Below, piece by piece: positions 1 to 10,961 of a DNA stretch of 64,000 bases (position 1 is the stretch's first letter; each line of letters begins with the position of its first letter). Origin of the DNA: Ailurus styani (Eukaryota > Chordata > Mammalia > Carnivora > Ailuridae); the NCBI GenBank assembly GCA_002007465.1, contig LNAC01000752.1:244413-308412 (forward strand). Direction: 5' to 3'. The notes beneath the pieces were generated by a model, which had not been told where the DNA came from, searched no databases, and saw only the letters and a program-made list of their open reading frames with translations. Made by a program: the position numbers and the translations under genes.

Positions 1-686
1 TTTCATTTTTCTGCATGTGGCTGTCCAGTTTTCCCAACATCATTTGTTGAAGAGATGGTCTTTTTTCCATTGGACATTCTTTCCTACTTTGTCGAAGATG
101 AGTTGACCACAGAGTTGAGGGTCCATTTCTGGGCTCTCTATTCTGTTCCACTGATCTATGTGTCTGTTTTTGTGCCAGTACCATACTGTCTTGATGATGA
201 CAGCTTTGTAATAGAGCTTGAAGTCTGGAATTGTGATGCCACCAACTTCGGTTTTTTTTTCAACATTCCTTTGGCTATTTGGGGTCTTTTCTGGTTCCAT
301 ATAAATTTTTGGATTATTTGTTCCATTTCTTTGAAATAAATTGCTGGTATTTTGATGGGGATTGCATTAAATGTGTAGATTTCTCTGGTAGCATAGACAT
401 TTTCATAATCCATGAGCATGGGATGTTTTTCCACTTCTTTGTGTCTTCCTCAATTTCTTTCATGAGTACTTTATAGTTTTCTGAGTACACATTCTTTGCC
501 TCTTTGGTTATGTTTATTCCTAGGTATCTTATGGTTTTGGGTGCAATTGTAAATGGGATTGACTTCTTAATTTCTCTTTCTTCTGTTTTGTTGTTGGTAT
601 ATAGAAATGCAACTGATTTCTGTGCATTGATTTTATATCCTGACACTTTACTGAATTCCTGTATGAGTTCTAGCAAAAACTGCATC
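1..686 (-). mobile_element. LINE-1 relic, part of ORF2 (broken), antisense
   Basis: Read on the minus strand this encodes the part of the L1 ORF2 polyprotein after the reverse-transcriptase core. Recognisable stretches are [40 protein letters not shown] and HIDQWNR, in the family order. They fall in different frames, so at least two frameshifts have killed the frame. The element runs off the left edge. Near 686 the match stops just upstream of the SKVSGYKIN region, so the copy is 5'-truncated or broken there. ORF2 in live elements supplies endonuclease and reverse transcriptase for retrotransposition; this copy cannot. The family is sure, the subfamily is not. Confidence 0.93.
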
Positions 687-944
687 AATTTTATAAAGGT
701 AATTACTCCAGCTCTAGCCAGCATCAGTTTCTCTCGAATGATGCTCCACAGAGCACCGTGGAACACCCACTTTTCAACATCTATCAGGATGGCTCCTTCA
801 CTTAGCAGCTTCGGGCATTGCAGCAGATCGCTAACCTTTCTTCTGAAGCTTTGGTTCCCAGCTTGGGAAAGGGATAGAGTAGCACATGCAAGCAGATGCT
901 CTGCAAATAGTCCTTCCACTTTGGTCCTATATACTCGACCCCAA
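687..944. other. Single-copy stretch between the L1 relic and a CA-rich tract
   Basis: No family was recognised. On the minus strand the frame that enters the L1 ORF2 relic stays open through this stretch into the CA tract. The residues outside L1 resemble no protein I know and the CA part is low complexity, so I read the open frame as chance. Confidence 0.5.
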
Positions 945-1367
945 GCCACGCCACACCACACCACACACACACACACGCCACACACCACACCCACACTACA
1001 CACACACCACACCCACACTACACACACACCACGCCACACCCAACACACCACACCACACACACAACACACACCACATCACACACAACACAACACACCACAC
1101 ACACAACACACCACACCCAACACACCACACCACACACACAACATACCCACGCCACACATACCATACCACACACATCACACCCAATACACCACACCACATC
1201 CAACACACCATATCACATGCACAACACACACTACACCACATCACAGACACCGCGACATCATACACGCCCATACCATACCCACCACACACAACATACCCAC
1301 CACACACAAGATACCACACCACACACAACTCACCACACACCACACACACCACACCCACACCCCCCCC
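945..1367. repeat. CA/CCACA-rich degenerate satellite tract
   Basis: The plus strand is almost wholly C and A, mixing CA dinucleotides with CCACA, CCCAACAC and CACACAAC words, with rare T and G. It is not a pure microsatellite but a mutated or multi-motif one, ending in a C-run at 1360-1367. Alternating CA blocks can adopt Z-DNA. Frames across it stay open only because it lacks T-rich stops. Confidence 0.95.
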
Positions 1368-2409
1368 ATGCCTTCTCAGAATGATGTAGCCTAAGAAAAT
1401 AGCCTTCAAAGGTCACTTCTATCTGGCTCATGACCCCCCAAATCAAGATTAACAACTCAAATGTATTAAAATGAGAATTGGGAGTTATTTTTCACCTTAG
1501 ATTTCATCTAAAAATAACAAATTAAAAAATAGTAGCTGGAAAGGGAACCTGCTAATGAATATTTATGAAGTCTGCTCACCAGAAATAAAGACAAAAGCTG
1601 CCTTTTCTTGTCACACTGAAGTGAAAACAAACAAGACCTGGAGGAGGCAGCGGGAGAGTCCAAATGAAACTCTGATTGCAGGGGTGAAGACAAGGAGTGC
1701 AAGTCCACCAGAATTCAGAGCTGGGACTGGGTGATGCACAAGCCCAAGAATTCTAATGAACACAATCCAGGGACTTTCACGGCGCCCCATCTCCAACAAG
1801 GGCAGTCATTTGGCTCGTGGTGAATAGCTCTAACTCTTGGCTTTCTAGCTAAAGATGACGGAGAAATTTCAATAAAAATTAAGAACAAGAGGTTGAAAAA
1901 TGCTCCTTTTTAATGAAGTACAGTCTCATACTTCACCAAGTCCCATTTTTGCCAAAGATAACTGGTGAAATATGATGAATAAAAGCCGCAATTTCTTGGT
2001 TATTTTATGTTGGGTATGTGTGCTTGCTTTTCACCTCTGAGTTTCAGTGACGACTGAGTGGGGCCAGCAAAGTTCTTATTCCCTGATGTGCCAGTAAGAG
2101 TCAGAGCTAGGAAGGGGTACGTTTGGTTTAAGAGCAGGTTGGTGAACAGGAAAAAAAAAATTGTTGAAGGGCGCAGCCGGGCTGGGGGAAAAGAAAGCTT
2201 TCGTTTCCATACGCGTCTGAAGCTTTGAAAGCAGACTAGAGTGTATGAGACCTTTAAAGACCTGAAAGTCACTAAAAATCTACCAGATCTGCTAGAGACA
2301 TCTTCAAAGGGAAGGGAGATTTGACAGAGGAGATTTGACAGCAACAATAGGAATAGAAATAGAACCCTTTCATGTTATTACCTCGGGGGCTGAAATTGTC
2401 CCTACATTA
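1368..2409. other. Single-copy DNA, no gene seen
   Basis: No repeat family or exon was recognised. A 14-bp near-tandem duplication (ggagatttgacag unit) lies at about 2314-2342, and a short A-run sits near 2150. Confidence 0.5.
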
Positions 2410-2575
2410 CAGTCCTTCAACTTTAAAGTACGTATGAATCCCTAGGCATCTTGTTAAAATGCAGATTCTGATTGAGCAGGTCTGGGATGGGGCCTGAGCT
2501 TTTGCATTTTTAACAAGCTCCCAGGTCAGGCCCGTGGTGCTTGAATGTAGCCCATACTTTCAGGAACATGCATGT
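2410..2575 (+). mobile_element. MER5A-like hAT-Charlie relic
   Basis: The stretch holds the MER5A landmarks in order: a decayed terminal repeat, tgttaaaatgcagattctga, aggtctgggatggggcctga, a poly-T core and aagctcccaggt. MER5 elements are short non-autonomous DNA transposons mobilised by Charlie-type hAT transposase. This copy is ancient and not mobile. Confidence 0.75.
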
Positions 2576-2672
2576 ACAACTCTAAAACAGAAGCCCAAAG
2601 ATCAGAGTTTTAGCGCCTGCTGTGGGTTTCACATTAGGATCTGGAGGCATATCCCCAAGCACAGTTTTCTTT

Positions 2673-2692
2673 TCTTTCTTTTCTTTTTATTT

Positions 2693-2745
<53 letters not shown>

Positions 2746-2868
2746 CGTGAGCAGGGGGAGGGGCAGGGGAAGAGGGAGAGAGAACCCTTAAGCAGCCCCC
2801 TCCCCAGAGTGGGGAGCTCAAACACCAACTGAGCCACCCAGGCGCCACCCCCTCCGCCCCCCACCCCG
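2673..2868 (-). mobile_element. SINEC (tRNA-Lys-derived Carnivora SINE), antisense
   Basis: The plus strand shows the reversed layout: T-rich tail, a GA run (2697-2743, 47 bp, from the TC-rich 3' region), aagcag, and at the end gagccacccaggcgcc, the complement of the tRNA-like head. Imperfect TSDs agcacagttttctt (2658) and agcacacttttctt (2869) flank it. The leader next to the right TSD is unusually C-rich. Confidence 0.9.
2697..2743. repeat. (GA)n microsatellite inside a SINE
   Basis: Uninterrupted GA dinucleotides expand the TC-rich tail segment of the antisense SINE. Its length is likely to vary between individuals. Confidence 0.95.
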
Positions 2869-2882
2869 AGCACACTTTTCTT

Positions 2883-3003
2883 GTTTGACAGACACTCCTT
2901 TGCCCTAGTTATCTCATGGGTCATTGTGAAGCTGAAATTAACAACATGCAAAGTGCTTTGTAAATTGCAAAGGACAAAAACGGCAGCATTATCACTACTA
3001 TTA
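2883..3003 (+). mobile_element. MIR relic, 3' half
   Basis: It carries the MIR 3' words: ttatctcatgggtcattgtgaagctgaaatt, here with typical decay, then gcaaagtgctttgtaaa and a run of tat/ttat at the end. MIR is an ancient tRNA-derived SINE. The antisense SINEC next to it inserted at or near its edge. Confidence 0.6.
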
Positions 3004-3563
3004 AAAAGATCATTAAGGATAAATGACTAGACGTCCCAAAGGGCAAGCAATTTGGGAGGATTCAGACACATGTATTTCCCTAAGTGGGTGGTAGTCACTG
3101 TGACCACCTTCGTCCTCCCCGAGGCCCGGGGGCACGGCTGCACACACAGTCTACATAACACCAGTGTCAACCGGGTACAGCACAATGCAGATAGTATAAA
3201 AGCCCCAATGCCTGAGAGATTTTCAGAGATGGGCCAGACTGGTAGGGGCTAGAACAATCAAGAGAGGCTTTGTGGAGAAAGGGCGTGTGTCAAGGTATGC
3301 TTAAGGGTAGCTTAGGAGCAGGGCAAGCAGGAGCTGAGCAAACTCAGGCAGGCAGGGCCCAAGGCCGCATCTGATTCTCCTGTGTTACAACACTAAGGCC
3401 CCCTCAGCAGACCCAGGACGGAGGGCGGCCTGAGACACCGGGCTAAGGACTATGTGCACTCTCATGAGACAGCGAGTCATCTGAAGAGTTTTAGCTTAGC
3501 AGTAAGAGAAAGAATGACATTAGGTGTTTTAATGAGCTCTATTCGGGAGAATACTGAAGACAT
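3004..3563. other. Mostly single-copy DNA; possible very old L2 piece at 3185-3560
   Basis: The words gagaggctttgtggagaaa (3261 on), gcagggcaagcaggagctgag and agaatgacattaggtgtttt follow the order seen in antisense L2 3' DNA, but identity is low. No exon was recognised. Confidence 0.35.
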
Positions 3564-3578
3564 AAGAATCAGCAAGTA

Positions 3579-3770
3579 GGGCCGCCTGGGTGGCTCAGTG
3601 GGTTAAAGCTTCTGCCTTCGACTCAGGTCATGATCTCAGGGTCCTGGGATCAAGCCCCGCATCGGGCTCTCTGCTCAGCAGGGAGCCTGCTTCCTCCTCT
3701 CTCGCTGCCTACTTATAATCTCTCTCTCTCTCTGTCAAATAAATAAATAAAAATAAAATCTTAAAAAAAA
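3579..3770 (+). mobile_element. SINEC, sense
   Basis: Full layout: tRNA-like head (cctgggtggctcagtggg, holding the pol III A box), B-box region cctgggatcaagcc, TC-rich segment and AAATAAATAAA tail. TSDs aagaatcagcaagta (3564) and aagaaccagtaagaa (3771) differ at three sites. Confidence 0.95.
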
Positions 3771-3785
3771 AAGAACCAGTAAGAA

Positions 3786-4654
3786 TACCTTTAAAACTCC
3801 GTTTTCTAGCAGGGAATCTACTTAATTGAGCAAAAACTGAAACGAAATCTCTAACTACCTATGTATGTTTCTTAAAAGTTAAAAAGCTAAAGAAGAATGA
3901 AAGCAGAACTGCTTTAGGTCAAGAGGCAATGGGGCCCTGCGGGCAAGCTCTCAGGTCTCAGTCTTCTTTAGGGAACAATGTACTATAGTGTGATAAGCAA
4001 CCAAGATAGGATGCTGGAACTGGAAATCCAAAAGAAACCTAGGTAGACATAGTTTCATGAGAGAAGAACGGCTCATCTGGTGGCTGAGGCCGAACCAGAG
4101 CCAGACATTCTGGCTGCCAATCCAAAAAGTGCTCTTTCATCTCCATTACCCTGTCTCGGACCGTTCGTATTGACAAGATATGCCAAGGAGAAAATGTAAA
4201 ATCCAATGTACTTAGGAGTCATTTAGAAGCTTCTTAATGTCTTCCCCCCTTATCTTCTGACACTGAGGTCTTCAAAGAGCATTTAGTTTAAAAAACCTAG
4301 TCCCATATCCACTCTTTAATCTTATCTCTGAGCAATTAATTGATTGAAAAAGTTGTTCTCTAAAGCTCCAGACTCCCTGCTGTTGTTTGAAAGCCCTTCG
4401 CAGTGATTTCACACTCAGGAATATTTTAACAATGCCCTCCCAAGATCTGAGTCTCATAAGAACTTGCACTGGGTACAAATAAATAACTCAGGATGGTATA
4501 TTTTGATTTAATTTTACAGAGAATATAAAGAGATGGCATACAGTAAGATTGATATCTTAAGTAAGATACTGATAATATCTATAAGGCTTTAAAACATACA
4601 GGAAGAAACCTATTCAATGAAAAAGGTTTATGGTCACAAGGCCATATTAAGAAA
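3786..4654. other. Single-copy DNA, no gene seen
   Basis: AT-rich and without a recognised repeat or exon. The frames are short and interrupted. Confidence 0.5.
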
Positions 4655-4750
4655 GGCACGTATTGCATGGAGCACTGGGTGTGATGCATAAACAATGAAT
4701 CTTGGAACACTGAAAAAAATAAAATAAAATTAAGATGTTAAAAAAAAACA
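4655..4750 (+). mobile_element. Carnivoran LINE-1 3' end fragment
   Basis: It reads catggagcactgggtgtgat then cataaacaatgaatcttgga and an A-rich AAATAAAAT tail, the usual 3' UTR end of carnivoran L1. It is a severely 5'-truncated insertion of about 90 bp. Confidence 0.8.
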
Positions 4751-4894
4751 AGGCCACATATGAGATATATATGGACATTTTCGAAGATACTATAAGAGAT
4801 TTTAGCTATAAAGAAAACAAATGTGGATAAAGACTCGTGATCTTCTTCCATTTGCGAAACAGAGCACATGTGTTTGAGTTTCTGGAAAGCATCA

Positions 4895-5345
4895 TTTCTG
4901 AAATCTGAAATCACAGAATCACAGAGTTCAGAGTTCTCCATAAATCTCTGGGGAGCATCTCAGCGATTCAAGACTGAATGCTGTTTTCCTTTCTTTGAAG
5001 ATTTTTTTAAGTGTATGTTCTATAAGCTCCTCTCTGGGCCTTACTGTCCAAGAGCAGAGGAACTCCCTTGATACAAACCCAAGTACGCTCCCCCTTTAAT
5101 TTATGTCCATTTTCTCTTGTTCTGCCTTCTGTGAACATGAATAAAACACGTCCAGGATCTCCCCTCAAAAGATCTCCATCTACCTGAGCATAGAAGGGAG
5201 TTATGTATGCCGGAATCCCCCAGTCTTGAACAATTCCAGATCTTTTCACTTTCACTCATAGAATTTTCTTCCCATCTCTTTAATGACTTTAGGTTCCCTT
5301 TGGAACTTGGCCCAATTTCTACACACACTTTATAAAAGAGGACTA
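4895..5345. mobile_element. LINE/CR1 (L3-like) relic
   Basis: Words typical of the ancient L3/CR1 family appear in order: cacagaatcacagagttcag, tttaatttatgtccattttc, tcttgttctgccttctgtga, ataaaacacgtcc and, further on, caatttctacac. Decay is heavy and the orientation was not fixed. The two open frames across it are remnants or chance. Confidence 0.5.
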
Positions 5346-5499
5346 ACCATGCGGAAGAATGGTTTCAATTTGCAGGTGATGCATCTTTTATTAACCTCCA
5401 TTCTCTCTACCCAAGCAAACGTTGTAGTAAAAATGACATTAAAAAATGCATCCTGTATTGTAAGCAATTGGTCAGAAATTGCTGGTGATTACAGTGAAG

Positions 5500-5660
5500 G
5501 TATAATTTAATGAACATTTCCTGTGTTCCGGGACTGAATACTTTGCTGTCAAATCCTAGCAATGACTCTAAGAGGTAGATGTTGTCATCCCCATTTTTCA
5601 CAGGAACGGCCTGGGCCAGACTGTCAGAGATCTTGATTCTGATTCCAGAGCTATGAGCTT
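5500..5660 (-). mobile_element. MIR relic, antisense
   Basis: It shows the reversed MIR order: aatgaacatttcctgtgttc, agcaatgactctaagaggta, a Gtcatccccatttttcaca core, then a degraded tRNA-like part. Confidence 0.7.
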
Positions 5661-7543
5661 CTCACGGTGCTTTAAAGATACATAATTACAGACTCATGCA
5701 AACACATGCATGACATGGACCATGGATGGCTGCATGGATGGGGAGGTCAGGATTCCCTAGAGCTAGACTCTGAGATGGGGATTGCCACGCAGGGATTTTA
5801 TGAAGGGGGATGGCTCTGGGGCCTGAACAAAGCAGGACAAGGCAGTGGGGGAAGCTGGGCTGTGGGACAGCCTCAACAAAAGCCCCAGCCAACCCTGGGG
5901 TCAGCCAACCCAAAGCAAGGGTCTTTGTGTCCCCAAACTGACCAGTCATTGAATGTACACTGCTGCCTCAGCTCAGGTGGGCTAACCCGGAAGAAGGCAA
6001 CTCTCTGCAGCCAAAGCCTAAAGACGACCAGCAAGGAGGGACCCAGGCTTGAGCTCTCAGCCGTGTATACCCCAGAAGATGGGGAAAGAGTGTCTCCGTC
6101 CTCCCTGAGTGCTCCCTCCTCACTGAGTGCCTCCGTCCCCCTCAGAGGGGGCAGGGCACTCAGGTGGCACATCACAGCTCAACTACCGGGAGTATTTTCT
6201 GATCCCCAACTCCGGATACTGGTCTGTGTACCTACTTACAGGTTAGCAAGTAAAAGAAATCACACAGCTTTAATGCCAAAGAAATAAATAAGTTTGAGCG
6301 GGGATAAAGGACCACAAATACCGCTTTAGCTCATGTGCAGGGAATGAGAATCTATCTCTATTTCTGTGAGTCTGCCCCTTGGCCTCTCCATGTCATACAC
6401 ACACACACTAAAATGGTGAGTCTAAACAAAACACGACAACTTTGACAGCAAAGAGAGGTAACAGAAAGGACAGAGAATAACTTGAAATACTGGTAACATA
6501 ATTATTACCCAAGTGGGTGTCACTGTGTTTGAACAGTCCTGGTCGATGAAAATACACACGTCCTCTAAGCGAAAGATGGTACAAGGGATGAAAAAATCCT
6601 GTCTGTTGTGCTGAGCCCTCGATAATTTTTTAATGCTCAATCTTTCCTCACAGCTTTTATTTTCTAAATGGTATTAAAAAGGCTTAATTGCCCCAGGACG
6701 GTTCTTGCCTAAAAAACAAAAAAAAAACAGCCCAAATACTTTGGCTCTTGATCGTGAAGCGGAAGTTCTGTTTTGTTTTCCACTTTACAATGAGACCAGA
6801 GATGGTTTTCAAATTTAAAATTAAAAGTATTTATCTTTTATTGTTATCTATGATTCCATTCTGCAGAAGCTTTTAAAAAGCTGGAAATCCAACAACGAGC
6901 AAGAATCGTTTATCAGGGCGTGAATCTGGAATAGATCCCAGGGGGATAACGAATCCAGCTTATACGAGGGGAATATGTGAAGAGTCATTAATTCATAGTA
7001 TGCTGCCTTGCTATTTTATTAACGACTGCAAAAATAAATTCTCCAGTCACCGTGCTCATTGTAACGTGAGCGGCAAGATATCAGGGCAGAAGCTGGGGTT
7101 CAAAAGTTAATAATAAGCCTGAATCAAGAATAATGTCCAAAGCACGCAAGCAACGGGAGGCAGTGAAGGGTGACGATTCAAAGGCAGCGATGTTGTCCGA
7201 TTAGAAACCCGTCGCCATTGTCCTCCACCAAGAGGGCCCACAAATTGCTGGTGTGGTCTATGGCCTCTAGAGCGGGTCTGAATTCGTGCCAAAAGTTGGT
7301 GGCTCAGCATTTCCTCTCCCTTCTTTTTAAAATCCCACACTACAGAAGGGCATCGGGTAACACATTTCACTGTTCAATATGATTTGAGCCTGGCGGCAGA
7401 CTGCCCGTTCAAAAGTCTCAACCTGGCAACTCACCTATGGCTTCTGCTTTCTGATAGGAGTGGTTCCCAACGACCCCCGTCCAGCAGGCTTCTGTGCTCC
7501 AACCACCACGTGGAAGGAGGGCTTCAACCCTTGGACACTATTT
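5661..7543. other. Single-copy DNA, no gene seen
   Basis: At 5740-6130 a GC-richer block could be a very old LTR but was not assigned. A frame of 193 codons at 5706-6287 has no recognisable domain. A short (CA)6 run lies at about 6399. The stretch 6880-7090 is a candidate regulatory block described among the findings. Confidence 0.45.
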
Positions 7544-7560
7544 CAAACTCTAAATGTTTT

Positions 7561-7774
7561 CTTTCTTTATCTATTTATTTAATATATTTTTTGAGAGAGA
7601 GAGTGCGTGTGTGGGGAGGGGAGGGGCCGAGGGAGAGGGAGAAAGAGAATCTTAAGCAGGCTCCAGACCCAGCACGGAGCTCCGTGTAGGGCTCGATCTC
7701 ATGACCCTGAGATCATGACCTGAGCTGAAATCAAGAGTTCAGTGCTTAACCGACTGAGCCACCCAGGAACCCCC
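7561..7774 (-). mobile_element. SINEC, antisense (older copy)
   Basis: T/A-rich tail, GA segment, ctcgatctcatgaccctgag and tgagccacccaggaacccc appear in reversed order. TSDs caaactctaaatgtttt (7544) and taaactcgaaatatttt (7775) flank it. The right TSD was then hit by the next SINE. Confidence 0.93.
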
Positions 7775-7791
7775 TAAACTCGAAATATTTT

Positions 7792-7796
7792 ATTTT

Positions 7797-7834
<38 letters not shown>

Positions 7835-7950
7835 AGAGAGAGAGAGAGAGAGCACAAGAGGGAGCACAATGCAGGACTCGATCCCGGGACTCTGGGATCA
7901 TGATCTGAGCTGACGAGAGTCGCTTAGCTGACTGAGCCACCCAGGCGTCC
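7792..7950 (-). mobile_element. SINEC, antisense, inserted in the TSD of its neighbour
   Basis: It is shorter than usual, with a GA microsatellite at 7801-7849 and an internal segment missing between the GA run and the B box. TSDs tcgaaatatttt (7780) and tcgaaatacttt (7951) overlap the right TSD of the upstream copy, so this one arrived later. Confidence 0.92.
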
Positions 7951-7962
7951 TCGAAATACTTT

Positions 7963-8964
7963 TAAGTGGCGACTCCACAGCTTACATAAACTCTATCCAG
8001 TGCGTTGTTTGCAAGATAGCATTTGGAATACCCACTCTGGCATCGGAGCAGAAAGCAGCCAGCCAGTACTGTTGCATTCTCTACCCTGACCACAGTAAGA
8101 TAGTTCAGAAGAAGACCCTATGATCAAGGCAAACTACAAGGGAGAAAGGTTGGTGTGCCCTTTCCTACTCATCCTACCATCTTGGGCTCTCTGTCCTCAG
8201 TGGATCCCATATCTGTCCATCCTTGTTCATGCTGCTTTTCTACCAACGTAGCCAAGCTATGTAGAGGGCGAACCTACCAACGTCTCCCTAAACCAGCCCC
8301 CAATTACCAAACAATGGTGGTTCACCTGCTTCCCATACCCATGATATACCGTTTACACGGCCAGCTCCATAAACACAAACGTGCTACAGGTCGCACGTTT
8401 TGGAGACATCACGTTCGTTTGTGTCTTTCACGCACAGAACATGAGTGAGACAGAAAAAGAGACACAGAGAGAGGCACAGACCGAAAAAAAGGGAGAGACC
8501 AAAACAGGAAGGCCTAGTTCTTGGGTCCTGCACATCAACGAGTGTAAGCTCCTTTTATTACTGGCAGCTTTTGAGATGAGTGAATCATGTTCCGTACAGG
8601 CACTCTGACGACTTACGGCCCACTGCTCTCACAGCAATGACTGACCACTCTGTGAATCTCAGAGAACAGTTCATTGTCCTTGAGACCACCTACAACTCGC
8701 AAGCACATGCCATCAGTCTAAGCTACACCAACTCAGCATTTCCATAAATTCATTTTCTATACATAAAATTCATCGGGTATTGCAATCTATTTGACCAAAT
8801 CAGAAATACCTTGCTCTTTAAAGAGTTGGTTTCAAAATAATTAATGAATGTCCTTTTTTTAATGTATGAAAGTTGTATTTTAGTTAAAAAGGAGAAATAA
8901 AACTGGAAACTGTGTTGTGCAGCCAATACTTTAACTGTGTGCAAATGTGGCTAACACAGTTACT
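7963..8964. other. Single-copy DNA, no gene seen
   Basis: No recognised repeat or exon. Two overlapping frames of 97 and 75 codons at 8155-8608 lack any domain. Confidence 0.5.
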
Positions 8965-8978
8965 GAAAGTACCTAGTA

Positions 8979-9133
8979 GGGGGGCCCCTGGGTGGCTCAG
9001 TTGGTTAGGCGTCTGTCTTCAGCTCAGGTCATGATCCCAGGTCCCTGCTTAGCGGGGAGTCTGCTTCTCCCTTCTCCTGGTCTTGTGTGCTCTCTCTCTC
9101 TCAAATAAATAAATAGAATCTTAAAAAATAAAT
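8979..9133 (+). mobile_element. SINEC, sense, with internal deletion
   Basis: Head (cctgggtggctcagttgg), TC-rich part and AAATAAAT tail are present, but the B-box region and the following GC-rich block are missing: ggtcatgatcccagg joins directly to tccctgctta. TSD gaaagtaccta is at 8965 and 9134. Confidence 0.94.
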
Positions 9134-9144
9134 GAAAGTACCTA

Positions 9145-9495
9145 CAAGGGAAAACTTGGCTGGATAACAGATAAAATAATTGTCTTTTTTTAACTAAAAC
9201 TGAAACATGGATGGTTTTGATTCTCCATTGATACTTCATTTCAGTAGTGGAAACACTTTAGAGAAAACAAAAACAAAAACCATGTTAAAAAAGTTTAAAA
9301 TTACCAAAACGAAACATAAAACTTTCATCAGGGCCTAAAATAATAAAGCAAAATCTGTTTGTTGAGTGGAGAGCAACTGACCAAGGCGAATGCCATCAGT
9401 GTGAACAGACTGACTTCACTCAATTTCTTACTACTTTAAGACCTCTAGGTAACCTCGCAGAGCACTAAAGATGTAGAACAAAAGAAAATGAGGAG
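9145..9495. other. Single-copy DNA, no gene seen
   Basis: AT-rich, no recognised element. Confidence 0.45.
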
Positions 9496-9640
9496 GTGGA
9501 AGGAGTAGCCTGAGTTTCAACAGACCAGGCCTCTGACTCTAGCTGTTAGCATTAGGTCAGTTACTTAATTTTGCTTCAAATTAACTTTCTTTTGTGTAAA
9601 AGTGAAAGTGATAGATCAGCAGATCTGTAAAGTTTCTGGA
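9496..9640 (+). mobile_element. MIR relic
   Basis: The order agtagcctgagtttcaacag, cctctgactctagctg, taggtcagttacttaatttt matches the central MIR sequence (loss-of-B-box part then the aacttacttaac core). Decay is strong. Confidence 0.55.
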
Positions 9641-10185
9641 AAAAATGGTAGAGAAATGGACTAGAAAGAGTAAAAGGGGAGCATTTTATGATTTTCCAAT
9701 AGGACTTAAGGAAAAAAGTCAGTAAGTTCATTAAAGCCATAGTAATCAAATAAAATTCACTCAAAATAGTACGATTGTCCGTATTATTTGAATTTAAAAT
9801 TTTTACCCATGACATTCCCTCAAAGAAGGCTCTGAGTAATGTCTACGTGGGGTAGACTGCTGGGAAACAGTGCCGCCTCTGTTATAATAGGCTCCTTTCA
9901 TGACGTGCTGAGTGATGCTGGGAAAACCCGAAGGAGGGACCCTGATGCACCCTGGAGAACGCAGGAAAGATCCTGCTCGGTCACCCGAGGGTAACGCTCG
10001 AATCCTGGACAGAGCAACGAAAGTGATGACTAGATAAGAAACCAGGAGAGAAACAAAACGGAATTACCCTTTGAAAAATAAAGCATGTTCCTTACATAAT
10101 TGTTGCAAATACTGTGAATTCAAATGAAGAATGGCACTGGCTTACAACTCTGAAATCTTAGGGTTTACATTGGTTTTTTTTTTTT
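9641..10185. other. Single-copy DNA, no gene seen
   Basis: No recognised repeat or exon. A T-run at 10173-10185 precedes the L1 target site. Confidence 0.5.
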
Positions 10186-10200
10186 AAATACTGGCTTAAA

Positions 10201-10692
10201 GCAATGTCCACGATAGCCAAACTATGGAAAGATCCTAGATGTCCATCAACAGATGAAAGAATAAAGAAGATGTGATATATACGTACAATGGAATATTAGG
10301 CAGCCATCAAAAAACTCCAAAATCTTGCCATTTGCAACAATGTGGATGGAACTAGAGGGTATTATGCTAAGTGAAATAAGTCAATCAGAGAGGGACAATT
10401 ATCATATGATCTCACTGATTTGAGGAATTTGACAAACAAGACAGAGGATCATAGGGGAAGGGGGGTGGAAATGAAACAAGGTGAAACCAGAGAGGGAGAC
10501 AAACCTTAACAGACTCTTAATCTCAGGAAACAAACTGAGGGTTGCTGGGGGCCTGGGGAGGGATGGGGTTAGGACATTGGGGAGGGTATGTGCTATGGTG
10601 AGTGCTGTGAATTGTGTAAGACTGATGATTCACAGACCTATACCCCTGAAACAAATAATACATTATATGTAAATTTAAAAAATAAGACAAAT
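10201..10692 (+). mobile_element. 5'-truncated carnivoran LINE-1 with TSD
   Basis: A complete insertion of about 490 bp. It opens inside the ORF2 C-terminal region (recognisable: IAKLWKDPRCPSTDE and the following MWMELEGIMLSEIS), then has the 3' UTR and an A-rich end after cattatatgtaaattt. TSDs aaatactggcttaaa (10186) and aaatactgtcttaaa (10693) differ at one base. The reading frame is already interrupted. Confidence 0.93.
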
Positions 10693-10755
10693 AAATACTG
10701 TCTTAAATTTCCTTTCACCAAACTAATAAAGTCCCCACATTTGTCCCTAGGAAAA

Positions 10756-10958
10756 GATCCTTATTTATTTATTTATTGTGTGTGCTCATGGCCCATGGGC
10801 GTGGTCTGGAAGACGGAGACAGAGAGGGAGAGAGAGAGTCTCAAGCAGACTCCCTGCTGAGTGTGAAGCCCTATGCAGGGGCTCCCACAACCCTGAGACC
10901 ATGACCTGAGCTGAAACCAAGAGTCAGACGCTCAAATGACTGAGCCAGTCAGGTGCTC
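10756..10958 (-). mobile_element. SINEC, antisense (old, diverged)
   Basis: TTATTT tail, gagagggagagagagag, agcagactccctgctgag, gaccatgacctgagctga and tgagccagtcaggtgctcc keep the reversed SINEC order with many substitutions. The duplicated cctatttattt-like flanks are too simple to fix the ends exactly. Confidence 0.88.
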
Positions 10959-10961
10959 CTA

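Noticed and set aside
504..1409. Long frames on both strands through the first CA-rich tract (up to 296 codons)
   Set aside because: The products are His/Thr/Pro or Cys/Val repeats produced by CA-word DNA. Open on several frames at once, no start context, no domain.
3579..3770. SINE heads resembling tRNA genes with A and B boxes
   Set aside because: They are the tRNA-Lys-derived 5' parts of SINEC retrotransposons, with TC-rich bodies, A-rich tails and TSDs; not functional tRNA genes.
5706..6287. 193-codon plus-strand frame
   Set aside because: Opposed frames of 87 and 100 codons overlap it, part of it may be an old LTR, and no motif is recognisable.
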